A DNA stretch of 64,000 nt from Desulfobacterales bacterium (GTDB lineage Bacteria; Desulfobacterota; Desulfobacteria; Desulfobacterales; SpSt-501): contig JALOOU010000004.1 of assembly GCA_025454255.1 (NCBI GenBank), positions 29,032 through 93,031 of the forward strand, read 5' to 3'. Position numbers and translations under genes: made by a program. Position 1 is the stretch's first letter, and each line of letters begins with the position of its first letter. The notes beneath the pieces are model-generated. The model searched no databases. It was given only the letters and a program-made list of their open reading frames with translations, and was not told the DNA's origin. Shown in pieces: positions 35,644 to 43,985 of this stretch.

Positions 35644-36375
35644 CTACTTCAGAAGATAATCGGTTTTGACATGGTGCAGGGCGCGGAAGATGTTGCCGCG
35701 GATGTTGGGGTTCTCCCCGTACAGCTCCCGCAGCATGCGCCTGACGCTCTGCCGCCGGGAGCTGCGGGAGGTCGGGCACGGATTCGCGACTGCCGGCAGC
35801 CTCTGCTCCCGAACGAACCGGTCGATGAGCGCCTTGCCCGCGTGGGCCAGAGGCCGAATGATCGTGAAGCGGCCGCCGAACAGGGGCTGCGCCGGCCGCA
35901 TGGAGCTGATCTCCCCGGCGTACAGCATGTTGATGAACAGGGTCTCGATGAGGTCGTCCTGGGTGTGGCCCAGGGCCAGGGTGGCGCAACCGAGCCCGTC
36001 CGCCACCTCGAACAGCCGCTGGCGACGCAGCCGCGCGCACAGGAAGCAAGGGTTTTCGCGATTGCTGGGGCTGTGGCCCTGAACCCCGAAATCGGTCATC
36101 TCCACCCGCAGCGGCACTCCCAGCTGACGGCAGAACTCCTCCAGCCCGAGGCCGGCCCGGTCGGCGAACCCCAAGTCGATGTGGGCCGCCGCGAGCTCGA
36201 AGCGCACGCGCACGCGACGCCGACGTTCGGCCAGCATCCACAGCAGGGCCAGGCTGTCGCTGCCGCCGGAGAGCCCGACCAGGATCCGGTCTCCGTCTCG
36301 GATCATGTCGTAGGCGTGCAGGGCCTTGCCGATGGCCCGGTTCAGCGCGTGGTATGCGTGCCCGGCCGGCCGCAC
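35644..36375 (-). CDS. ttcA: TtcA-type PP-loop tRNA thiolase
   Basis: 243 residues. The PP-loop LVGLSGGSDSLALL (Ser where many TtcA have Lys), the iron-sulfur pair CFLCARLRR, LALGHTQDDLIETLFINMLYAGEISSM and a third cysteine in NPCPTSRSSRR match TtcA, which thiolates C32 of some tRNAs using an Fe-S cluster. It could also be a related PP-loop thiolase; the third Cys favours TtcA. Its start directly abuts the rpoZ stop codon, and folE2 follows after six bases. Confidence 0.82.
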   Translation of the reverse strand: MRPAGHAYHALNRAIGKALHAYDMIRDGDRILVGLSGGSDSLALLWMLAERRRRVRVRFELAAAHIDLGFADRAGLGLEEFCRQLGVPLRVEMTDFGVQGHSPSNRENPCFLCARLRRQRLFEVADGLGCATLALGHTQDDLIETLFINMLYAGEISSMRPAQPLFGGRFTIIRPLAHAGKALIDRFVREQRLPAVANPCPTSRSSRRQSVRRMLRELYGENPNIRGNIFRALHHVKTDYLLK

Positions 36376-36588
36376 CTAGCTCTCGTCTGGGGTCGCGGCC
36401 GGCTGCTTTTTGACGATGCGCCCGGCAGCCACCTCGCGCAGCGAGATGACCACGTCCTCGTTCTTGGGCGAGCTCACCAGGTAGTCGGAGCCTTCGCGGA
36501 TCTGGCGCACCCGGCGTGCCACCATGTTGACCAGCGCAAAGCGGTTGGGAATTTTTTTGAGGCAGTCTTCGATCGTGATTCGCGCCAC
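36376..36588 (-). CDS. rpoZ: RNA polymerase omega subunit
   Basis: 70 residues. The omega signature MARITIEDCLKKIPNRFALVNMVARRVRQI is complete, with a conserved ALREVAAG-like stretch (SLREVAAGRI). It assists polymerase assembly and ppGpp response. It sits between greA (34 bases upstream) and ttcA with no gap, so polymerase subunit and elongation factor share a transcript. Confidence 0.95.
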   Translation of the reverse strand: MARITIEDCLKKIPNRFALVNMVARRVRQIREGSDYLVSSPKNEDVVISLREVAAGRIVKKQPAATPDES

Positions 36589-36622
36589 GCGGCACCTCCG
36601 GAAACAGAATGATTGAAAAGAG

Positions 36623-37090
36623 TCACAGGATCTCGATCACTTCATAGGAGCGTTTGCCGCCCGGGACCTCGATGGTCAGCTCGTCGCCGGGCTTGCGGCC
36701 CAGCATGGCCTTTCCCAGCGGCGAGACCACCGAGATGCGTCCGTTGCCCACATCGGATTCGTCTGGCCCCACGAGCTGGTACTTGACGTCCTCGCCCGTT
36801 TCGAGGTTGCCCAGCAGCACCCGGCTGCCGAACACCACCCGGTCTTTCGGCAGGTTGACGGGGTCGATCACCTGCAGGTGCCCCAGCTTGTATTCCAGCT
36901 CCCCGATGCGCCCTTCGATGAAGCTCTGGCGGTCTTTGGCGGCGGCGTATTCGGCGTTTTCGCTCAGGTCCCCGTGCGAGCGCGCCTCCTCGATCGCCCG
37001 GATGTTTTCAGGGCGCTCGACGCGCTTGAGTTTTTCAAGCTCTTTCCGGATGGCCTCGTAGCCTTCCGGGGTTACCGGTATGCGTTCCAA
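36623..37090 (-). CDS. greA: Transcription elongation factor GreA
   Basis: 155 residues from TTG 37090 (LERIPVTPEGYEAIRKELE…), placed ideally after AAAAGGAGCCG; no ATG fits. The N-terminal coiled coil carries the tip residues in EEARSHGDLSENAEYAAAKDRQSFIEGRI. The C-terminal FKBP-like part has SPLGKAMLGRKPGDE. It rescues backtracked polymerase by stimulating transcript cleavage. Repeat copy C ends 16 bases upstream, so the greA promoter lies within or beyond that repeat. Confidence 0.95.
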   Translation of the reverse strand: MERIPVTPEGYEAIRKELEKLKRVERPENIRAIEEARSHGDLSENAEYAAAKDRQSFIEGRIGELEYKLGHLQVIDPVNLPKDRVVFGSRVLLGNLETGEDVKYQLVGPDESDVGNGRISVVSPLGKAMLGRKPGDELTIEVPGGKRSYEVIEIL

Positions 37091-37105
37091 CGGTCGGCTC
37101 CTTTT

Positions 37106-37255
37106 CGAACCGGTTTCATCGCCCTGGCGGGCGGCTGCGGGGCCCGCCAGGGCGGACGGGCGCCTCGAGCGCGCCCCCCCGTTCGAGGCGGCTGCCCGGT
37201 CGCATCGGTCTGCGCCTTGCCCGCAACCGTGGTCTCGGCTGATGAAACCCGTTCT
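37106..37255 (-). repeat. Dispersed intergenic repeat, copy C
   Basis: 150 bp with the best terminal inverted repeats of the family. GAACCGGTTTCATC near 37107 and GATGAAACCCGTTC ending about 37254 match at 13 of 14 positions when inverted. The block CCTTGCCCGCAACCGTG is present (from about 37215), and a GCCCTGGCGGGC…GCCCGCCAGGGC stem replaces the CCATGG core. It fills most of the space between greA and asd. Confidence 0.8.
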
Positions 37256-37338
37256 GTGCAATAGTGTGGTTGCATCCGCCGCCGCGGGTGTTTCACGGGT
37301 CGCGGCAGCGCCTGCAGCTGTTTCATGCCGCCTGCGTC

Positions 37339-38361
37339 CTACAGGTGGCGATCGGCCAGCACCTGGGCGATCTGAACGGCGTTGGTGGCGGCCCCTTTGC
37401 GGATATTGTCGGCCACGATCCACAGGTTGATCCCGTTCGGGATGGAGTCGTCCTGGCGGATCCGGCCCACGAAGGTCGAGTCCCTGCCGGCCGCCTCGAT
37501 CGCCAGCGGGTAGCGGTTGTTCGCGGGGTCGTCGACCACCGTGACCCCGGGGGCGTCGCTGAGCAGGGCCCGCACCTGCTCGGCGCTGGCGTGCGCGATG
37601 GTCTCCACGTTGACCGCCTCCGAGTGGCCGAAGAACACGGGCACGCGCACGGTGGTGGCGGTCACGCCGATCTCCGGCGCCTCCAGGATTTTGCGGGTCT
37701 CGTTGACCATCTTCATCTCTTCCTTCGTGTACCCGTTGGCCAGAAATGCGTCGATGTGCGGCAGGCAGTTGAATGCGATGCGGTGCGGATAGACGCGGGT
37801 TTCGGCCTCCAGAAAGTTGATCATGGCGCGCGTCTGGTTGAACAGCTCGTCGATGGCCTTTTTGCCCGTGCCCGAGACCGATTGATAGGTGGAGACCACG
37901 ATGCGCCGGATGCCGAACCGGCGGTGGATCGGGTTCAGGGCGACCACCATCTGGATCGTGGAGCAGTTCGGGTTGGCGATGATGCCCTTGTGGCGGTAGT
38001 CGGCCACGGCGTGGGGGTTTACCTCGGGCACCACCAGCGGCACCTGCGGGTCCATGCGCCAGGCGCTAGAGTTGTCGATGACCACGCACCCGGCCCGGGC
38101 GGCGGCGGGGGCAAAGGTCTGGCTGGTGGTGCCCCCGGCCGAAAACAAGGCGATATCCATGCCCGCAAACGAATCCGCGGTCAGCTCCTCGACCGCCACC
38201 ATCTCCCCCCGGAATCGCAGCCGGCGGCCGGCCGAGCGCGAGGAGGCCAGCAGGCGGATGTTCTTGACGGGAAACTGCATCTCCTCGAGACAAGCGATCA
38301 TCTGGTTGCCGACCGCGCCGGTCGCCCCGGCCACCGCAACGTTGAAGCTCTTGGCGCTCAT
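37339..38361 (-). CDS. asd: Aspartate-semialdehyde dehydrogenase
   Basis: 340 residues from ATG 38361 with GAGGAGAGGG upstream. It reduces aspartyl phosphate to the semialdehyde, the branch point to lysine, threonine and methionine. Motifs: VAVAGATGAVGNQM (NADP loop), VIDNSSAWRMD, the catalytic cysteine in ANPNCSTIQMV, and the active-site histidine segment VRVPVFFGHSEAVNVE. It pairs functionally with hom and thrH at 56-58 kb. Confidence 0.96.
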   Translation of the reverse strand: MSAKSFNVAVAGATGAVGNQMIACLEEMQFPVKNIRLLASSRSAGRRLRFRGEMVAVEELTADSFAGMDIALFSAGGTTSQTFAPAAARAGCVVIDNSSAWRMDPQVPLVVPEVNPHAVADYRHKGIIANPNCSTIQMVVALNPIHRRFGIRRIVVSTYQSVSGTGKKAIDELFNQTRAMINFLEAETRVYPHRIAFNCLPHIDAFLANGYTKEEMKMVNETRKILEAPEIGVTATTVRVPVFFGHSEAVNVETIAHASAEQVRALLSDAPGVTVVDDPANNRYPLAIEAAGRDSTFVGRIRQDDSIPNGINLWIVADNIRKGAATNAVQIAQVLADRHL

Positions 38362-38415
38362 GCGTGATCCCTCTCCTCTTTCAACGGCCAAACCGTCATC
38401 CCTGCGGCCCTGCGG

Positions 38416-39105
38416 TCACATCCCGCCGGTGGCCGTTTCGAACGTACCGAGCACGGTGCTGCCGGCCGATACCCGATCGCCCACGGCGACCGCAAGGCGG
38501 ATCTCCTTCGGCAGGTAGACATCCAGCCGCGAGCCGAAACAGATCATGCCGAAGCGCTGGCCGCGCAGGACGCGGTCGCCGGCCTGCACCCGGCAGATGA
38601 TGCGCCGGGCGATCAGCCCGGCCACCTGCACCGCGCACAGGCTCCGGCCGTCGTCGGTCTCCAGAAACACGGCGTTGTGCTCGTTTCGGCCCGAAGCATC
38701 TTGGCGGTCGGCCGCCACGAACTGGCCCGGGCGGTAGCGCACCTGGGTCACCCGCCCCTCGGCGGGGATGCGGTTGACGTGCACGTTGAACACCGACATG
38801 AAGATGCTCACCCTGCGGCATTCGCCTTTAAAAAAAGGCCCGTCGTCGGCCAGCGCCGTCGCGATCACCTTGCCGTCGGCCGGCGAGACCACGGCGCCTT
38901 GGGCGGTCGGAATGACGCGGTCCGGATCGCGGAAAAAACCGCAGATCGCGAAGGTGGCTGCCAGCCCGATCACTGCCAGGGCGGTCAAGCCCAGCAGGGC
39001 CAGGATCAGGGTGCTGAACGCCGCGGCAAAAATCAGCGGAACCCCGGCCGCGGCAATCGGGAAGGCGAAGCGGCTCGGCGGATCAGACCATTTGAACTCG
39101 TCCAT
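38416..39105 (-). CDS. psd: Phosphatidylserine decarboxylase (short form)
   Basis: 229 residues from ATG 39105; the frame allows ten more. It decarboxylates PS to PE at the inner membrane. One or two membrane helices lie at about 12-50 (PLIFAAAFSTLILALLGLTALAVIGL). Typical blocks are VVSPADGKVIATA, FMSVFNVHVNRIPAEG and GLIARRIIC. The self-cleavage site is AGST, whose serine becomes the pyruvoyl group, near the C-terminus. pssA, usually adjacent in this short class, is not present. Confidence 0.92.
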   Translation of the reverse strand: MDEFKWSDPPSRFAFPIAAAGVPLIFAAAFSTLILALLGLTALAVIGLAATFAICGFFRDPDRVIPTAQGAVVSPADGKVIATALADDGPFFKGECRRVSIFMSVFNVHVNRIPAEGRVTQVRYRPGQFVAADRQDASGRNEHNAVFLETDDGRSLCAVQVAGLIARRIICRVQAGDRVLRGQRFGMICFGSRLDVYLPKEIRLAVAVGDRVSAGSTVLGTFETATGGM

Positions 39106-39154
39106 CTCTCGACCCCGGACCATGTGGCGATGCATTCATCGAAAAATTCGACTT

Positions 39155-39919
39155 TTAGCAATCGGCAGGAAATTTGTCAACATTCACCGCAGTTTCGGCC
39201 GACCCGGCGCCGCCGGCCGGCACGCGCGCCGCGCGCCGGGAGCGCTCGGCGAGTTCGGCCTCCGACCGGCGCACATAGCGGGGCGCCAGCCACTGGGCAT
39301 CTTGGGCCTGCTGCCGGCCGAAGGCGCTCAGCGCCAGGTCGGCCACCGCCGCCGCCTGAATGGCATCCTGCCACCCGCCGGCGAACCGGGCGCAATCGCC
39401 CATGACGGCGATGATGCGCTCGCGGTGGAGCCGGGCGCCGTCACCGACGAACAGGCAGGGTTCATGGATGCCCGTCAGCGCCTGCTCGATGGGGCCAACC
39501 GCATCCGGGCCCCGGGCCCTGCACCCGTGCCCCCCCATGTCATAGCGGTTGTAGTAGACCTCCCCTTTGCGGGCATCGAGCAGCGCGCAGACGAGCCCCG
39601 GCCAGTGCCCGAACGGGTGCGCCAGGGCGTGCAGACTCGACACTCCGGCCACCTGCCGGCCCAAGGCCAGCGCCAGGCCCTTGACCACGCTCAGGCCGAT
39701 TCGCAGCCCCGTGAAGGAGCCCGGCCCGATAGTGACGCCGAGGCCTCCGATCTGCGCGACCTCCGTGCCGGCGATCGCCAGCGCGCTGCGGACCAGGTTC
39801 AGCAGGTTGGCCGAGTGGGTCTGCCCGCTTCGCAGGCTCAGCTCGCAGATCAGCCCCGCGGGCTCGGCGATGGCCACGCTGCAAGCGCGGGTGGCGGTGT
39901 CGACGGCCAGGACCTTCAT
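39155..39919 (-). CDS. tsaB: tRNA t6A synthesis protein TsaB
   Basis: 254 residues. An ASKHA-fold partner of TsaD that does not itself bind substrate. The N-terminal LAVDTATRACSVAI, the family motif GPGSFTGLRIGLSVVKGLA, and DARKGEVYYNRY are present. The C-terminal 25 residues are a low-complexity tail (ARVPAGGAGSAE…). The start overlaps the lon stop by four bases. With TsaD (53.2 kb), TsaC and TsaE it would make t6A37 in ANN-decoding tRNAs; C and E are outside the window. Confidence 0.92.
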   Translation of the reverse strand: MKVLAVDTATRACSVAIAEPAGLICELSLRSGQTHSANLLNLVRSALAIAGTEVAQIGGLGVTIGPGSFTGLRIGLSVVKGLALALGRQVAGVSSLHALAHPFGHWPGLVCALLDARKGEVYYNRYDMGGHGCRARGPDAVGPIEQALTGIHEPCLFVGDGARLHRERIIAVMGDCARFAGGWQDAIQAAAVADLALSAFGRQQAQDAQWLAPRYVRRSEAELAERSRRAARVPAGGAGSAETAVNVDKFPADC

Positions 39920-42309
39920 CCGGCCCTCCGGCCCTTGCGGCCGACCATGGCGTGGGAGAGCACCTCATCCATGGTTCTCACCGTTATGAACTTGATCTTT
40001 TTCCGCATGTAGTGGGGCATGTCCATCAAGTCTTTATTGTTTTTATTCGGTATCAGGACGGTTTTGATGCCCGCGCGCATCGCCCCCAGGGCCTTCTCTT
40101 TCAACCCCCCGATCGGCAGCACGCGGCCTCTGAGCGTCACCTCCCCCGTCATCGCGACGTCGTTGCGCACGGGTCGGCCGGTGATCGCGGAGATGAGCGC
40201 CGCCGCCATGGCGATGCCGGCCGAAGGCCCGTCTTTGGGGATGGCCCCGGCGGGGACGTGGATGTGGACATCGGTCGTGTCGAAGCTGTGCCGTTTTGAA
40301 TCGACCCGCCGCTGGTGGGCGCGGGCGTAAGTCAGGGCCGCCCGGGCGGATTCCTGCATCACATCCCCCAGCTGCCCGGTGACGATCAACTCCCCCTTGC
40401 CCTTGATCAGGGAGGCCTCGACATACAGCACTTCCCCGCCCACCTGGGTCCAGGCCAGCCCGGTGGCCAGCCCGACCTGGCTCTCCTCCTGGTCCATCTC
40501 GGGGATGAACTTCGCGGGTCCCAAGAACTTGGCGAGCCCCTGGCGGTTGAGGTGCACGGGGCTGCGCTTGCCCTCCGCGATCCGCCGCGCCATTTTGCGG
40601 CAGATCGTGCCGATCTCCCGCTCCAGGTTGCGCACCCCGGCCTCCGAGGTGTACTCGGCGATGATGCGGCGCAGGCCCCCCTCGCTGAAGACCAGCTGCT
40701 TGGGTTTGAGCCCGTTGTCCCGCACCTGCCGCGGAATCAGGTGGACGCGGGCGATTTCCAGCTTCTCCTCCTCGGTGTACCCCGGCAGGGTGATCACCTC
40801 CATCCGGTCGAGCAGCGCCGAGGGGATGGTGTCGGTGAGGTTGGCCGTCAGAATGAACATGATCTTCGAGAGATCGAAGGCCAGGTTCAGGTAGTGGTCG
40901 CTGAAGGCGGCGTTCTGCTCGGGGTCGAGCGCTTCGAGCAGGGCCGAGGAGGGGTCGCCGCGGAAATCGGCCCCGATCTTGTCGATTTCGTCCATCATGA
41001 AGACCGGGTTGTTGGCGCCGCTTTGCTTCAACCCCTGCAGAATGCGACCGGGCATGGCACCGATGTAGGTTCGGCGATGGCCGCGGATTTCGGCCTCGTC
41101 GCGGATGCCGCCGAGCGAGATGCGCACGAATTTGCGGTTGACCGCGCTGGCGATGGCTTTGCCGAGCGAGGTCTTGCCCACCCCGGGCGGCCCCACGAAG
41201 CACAGGATGGGCCCCTTCATGCGGGGATTGAGCTTGCGCACGCTGAGGTACTCCAGGATGCGGTCTTTCACGGCGTTCAGGCCGTAGTGGTTGCGGTCCA
41301 GGAGCTCCCGGGCCCGGCGGATGTCGATCACATCCCGGGTGGAGCGGCTCCAGGGCATTTCCACCAGCCAGTCGAGATAGGAGCGCACCACCGAGGATTC
41401 GGCCGACTCGGGGTGCATCTGCTCCAGGCGCTTGAGCTGCTTGAGCGCCTCGGTGTTCGCCTCTTGGGGCATGCGCGCTTTTTTGATGCGCTTTTGGTAC
41501 TCCTCGATCTCGATGGCGCGCTCGTCGTGCTCGCCGAGCTCTTTGTAGATGGCGCGCACCTGCTCGCGCAGAAAGTAGTCGCGCTGGCTTTTGGAAATTT
41601 CGTCCTTCACCTCGGACTGGATCTTGGCCTGCATGGCCGAGAGCTCGAGTTCGCGCGAGAGCACATCGTTGACGCGCTTCAGCCGCAGGACCGGGTCGTT
41701 GATCTCCAGCAGCGCCTGCGACTCCTCGGTCTTCAGCCGCAGGTTGGAGGCGACCAGGTCGGCCAGCTTCCCGGGCTCCTCGATGTTCTGAAGGATCGAG
41801 GTGACATCGGTGCTCAGCTCGCCGCGCAGCGCCAGGATCTTCTCCGACTGATCGCGCACATTGCGCATCAGGGCCTCGGCCTCGATGGTCACCTTTTCCA
41901 GCGAGGCCTCCGGCAGCAGTTCGATCTGCACCCGAAACGGGGCGCGCCGCCGCAAAAATTTCGCGATGGTCGCCTTGGCCACGCCCTGCACCAGCACTTT
42001 GATGCGCCCGTCGGGCAGCTTGAGGATGCGCAGCACCCGCCCGACGGTTCCCGTGTGGTAGATTTCATCGACCGAGGGATTTTCGACCGCCGCGTCCTTC
42101 TGGGTCGCCAGGAAGACGAAGCCGGCGCTCGCGGCGGCATTCTCCACCGCGCGCACGGATTTTTCGCGTCCCACGAACAGCGGCAGCAGCATGTCGGTGA
42201 ACACCACCACGTCCCGCACGGGCAACAGCGGCAGCGCGGTGGGGATCTCGGTCGTTTTGTCTTCTTCTTCGATGATGCTGATCAGATCGTCGCGGTCGGC
42301 TTCGGCCAT
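39916..42309 (-). CDS. lon: ATP-dependent Lon protease
   Basis: 797 residues. The substrate-binding N-domain begins about residue 20 (LPLLPVRDVVVFTDMLLPLFVGRE). The AAA module has CFVGPPGVGKTSLGKAIA (Walker A) and VFMMDEIDKIG (Walker B). The protease domain holds the Ser-Lys dyad (the Ser in PKDGPSAGIAMA and a Lys in LKEKALGAMRAG). It degrades damaged and regulatory proteins in the cytoplasm. It is followed by tsaB (overlap). A candidate promoter lies 97-124 bases upstream. Confidence 0.97.
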   Translation of the reverse strand: MAEADRDDLISIIEEEDKTTEIPTALPLLPVRDVVVFTDMLLPLFVGREKSVRAVENAAASAGFVFLATQKDAAVENPSVDEIYHTGTVGRVLRILKLPDGRIKVLVQGVAKATIAKFLRRRAPFRVQIELLPEASLEKVTIEAEALMRNVRDQSEKILALRGELSTDVTSILQNIEEPGKLADLVASNLRLKTEESQALLEINDPVLRLKRVNDVLSRELELSAMQAKIQSEVKDEISKSQRDYFLREQVRAIYKELGEHDERAIEIEEYQKRIKKARMPQEANTEALKQLKRLEQMHPESAESSVVRSYLDWLVEMPWSRSTRDVIDIRRARELLDRNHYGLNAVKDRILEYLSVRKLNPRMKGPILCFVGPPGVGKTSLGKAIASAVNRKFVRISLGGIRDEAEIRGHRRTYIGAMPGRILQGLKQSGANNPVFMMDEIDKIGADFRGDPSSALLEALDPEQNAAFSDHYLNLAFDLSKIMFILTANLTDTIPSALLDRMEVITLPGYTEEEKLEIARVHLIPRQVRDNGLKPKQLVFSEGGLRRIIAEYTSEAGVRNLEREIGTICRKMARRIAEGKRSPVHLNRQGLAKFLGPAKFIPEMDQEESQVGLATGLAWTQVGGEVLYVEASLIKGKGELIVTGQLGDVMQESARAALTYARAHQRRVDSKRHSFDTTDVHIHVPAGAIPKDGPSAGIAMAAALISAITGRPVRNDVAMTGEVTLRGRVLPIGGLKEKALGAMRAGIKTVLIPNKNNKDLMDMPHYMRKKIKFITVRTMDEVLSHAMVGRKGRRAG

Positions 42310-42405
42310 GTCAACTCCTGCAGCGGTGGTGCGAACGGGATGCAGCCCTTCGGAAAGTCCTCACGCGGGAGAAAAGGGTAGGCAACTTCCGCTGATGCTG
42401 CTACA

Positions 42406-42433
42406 ATACTAACACGATTTTTTGATTTTACAA
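42406..42433 (-). promoter_or_regulatory. Candidate lon promoter
   Basis: On the minus strand TTGTAA (42433-42428), 16 bases, TAGTAT (42411-42406), in an AT-rich island between lon and the prepilin peptidase. No CIRCE element or clear heat-shock sigma consensus is visible. Confidence 0.4.
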
Positions 42434-42487
42434 CCGACGCCTGCGCCCCGCTCTGTTCTGCGGCGGCTGGGGCCGTCAGGGAGGCCT

Positions 42488-43249
42488 ATGGAGTGGGTGG
42501 CGTTTGTTTTCGGTTTGATCGTCGGGAGTTTCCTCAACGTCTGCATCCACCGGCTGCCGTTGTCCCAGTCCGTCGTCCACCCGCGTTCGGCCTGCCCGGG
42601 GTGCAGCCGCCCGATCAGGGCCTACGACAACATCCCCGTGGTGAGCTATCTGGCCCTGCGCGGCCGCTGCCGGGACTGCGGCATGCGGATCCCCTGGCGC
42701 TACCCCCTGGTCGAGCTGCTGAGCGGCGCGTTCGCCGCCCTTGCCGTGGTCAAATTCGGACTGAGCGGGCAGGCGGCCGTGGTCTACCTGCTGGTCGCCG
42801 CGCTCTTGGTCGTCACCTTCATCGACATCGACCACCGCATCATTCCGGATGTCATCTCCCTGCCCGGCATTCCCATCGGGCTGGCCGCCAGCTTCGGGCT
42901 GAGCGGCGTGAGCCCCCTGCAGTCGCTGATCGGCATTCTCGCCGGGGGCGGCAGCCTGTTTCTGGTGGCCTGGGGCTACCAGTTGGCCACCGGGCGCGAG
43001 GGCATGGGCGGCGGGGACATCAAGCTGCTCGCCATGATCGGCGCCTTTTTCGGTTGGCCCGGGGTGCTGTTCACCGTTTTTACGGCCTCGCTCACCGGCA
43101 CGCTGGCGGGGCTGGCCGTGATCCTGCGCCAGCGCGGGGACATGAAGCTGGCGGTGCCCTTCGGGCCCTTCTTGGCGATCGGCGCCATCGGCTACGCCTT
43201 CATCGGGCCCGAAACGCTGGCCTGGTATCTGAAGTGGATGAGGCCGTGA
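42488..43249 (+). CDS. pilD: Prepilin leader peptidase / N-methyltransferase
   Basis: 253 residues from ATG 42488 after AGGGAGG. A polytopic membrane protein with about eight helices that cleaves and methylates type IV pilins and type II pseudopilins. The N-terminal GSFLNVCIHRLPL, the zinc-type tetracysteine loop (CPGCSRP…CRDCGMRIPWRYPLVELL), the first catalytic Asp in TFIDIDHRIIPD, and the second in GMGGGDIKLLAMIGAF are all present. No pilin is adjacent. A phosphoesterase and a kinase follow in the same direction. Confidence 0.95.
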   Translation: MEWVAFVFGLIVGSFLNVCIHRLPLSQSVVHPRSACPGCSRPIRAYDNIPVVSYLALRGRCRDCGMRIPWRYPLVELLSGAFAALAVVKFGLSGQAAVVYLLVAALLVVTFIDIDHRIIPDVISLPGIPIGLAASFGLSGVSPLQSLIGILAGGGSLFLVAWGYQLATGREGMGGGDIKLLAMIGAFFGWPGVLFTVFTASLTGTLAGLAVILRQRGDMKLAVPFGPFLAIGAIGYAFIGPETLAWYLKWMRP

Positions 43250-43256
43250 ACCCTGG

Positions 43257-43985
43257 ATGAAGATCGCCCTGGTCTCCGACATCCACGGCAACATGGACGC
43301 CTTGGAGGCGGTGCTCGCCGACATCGACCGGGGGGGCGCCGGCGCCGTCTACAGCCTGGGCGACAACATCGGCTACGGCGCCGAGCCGGAGCGGGTGGTT
43401 CGGACGCTCCGGGAGCGGGGCATCCCCTCGGTCGCGGGAAACCACGAACTGGCCGCCCGCCGCCCCGATTTCCTCGACTGGTTCAACCCCGCGGCGCGCC
43501 AGTCGCTGAGCGTCACCTTCGAGATGCTCAGCGCGGCCTCCCGCGAGTGGATCGCCGAGATGCCCATGCACCGGCAGGCGGCCGACGGCCGGCTCGTGCA
43601 CGGGTTCCCGCCCGACTCCGCGACCCTTTACCTGTTCCAGATGTCGACGGCGCAAAAAGCCGCCGCCATGCAGGAGCTGCCCGAACGCGTCTGCTTCGTC
43701 GGCCACACCCACGTCCTTGGGCTGATCGGCCTCGACGGACACGTGCTCGCCGATGTCGGACTCGCTGCGGGCCTCAACCGCCTCGACCCGGCGCTCCGAT
43801 ACTTAGCCAACATCGGCAGCGTCGGCCAGCCGCGGGACGGGGACCGGCGGGCCGCCTATGCGCTGTGGGAACCACAGGCCCACACGCTCGAAATTCGCCG
43901 CGTGGCCTACGACACCGAGGCGGCGGCCGCCAAGATCGTCGCCGCCGGCATGCCCGCAGCGCACGCGCGCCGGCTGCTGGGATGA
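43257..43985 (+). CDS. Calcineurin-like metallophosphoesterase (YfcE/MJ0936-like)
   Basis: 242 residues with all metal motifs in order: SDIHGN (about 8-13), GDNIGYG, GNHE, and the late GHTH. This is the class of small phosphodiesterases/phosphatases with broad in vitro activity. Its stop overlaps the kinase start (ATGA), so the two are made together. A phosphatase-kinase pair is suggestive, but the fold can also act on nucleotides, and the substrate is open. Confidence 0.88.
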   Translation: MKIALVSDIHGNMDALEAVLADIDRGGAGAVYSLGDNIGYGAEPERVVRTLRERGIPSVAGNHELAARRPDFLDWFNPAARQSLSVTFEMLSAASREWIAEMPMHRQAADGRLVHGFPPDSATLYLFQMSTAQKAAAMQELPERVCFVGHTHVLGLIGLDGHVLADVGLAAGLNRLDPALRYLANIGSVGQPRDGDRRAAYALWEPQAHTLEIRRVAYDTEAAAAKIVAAGMPAAHARRLLG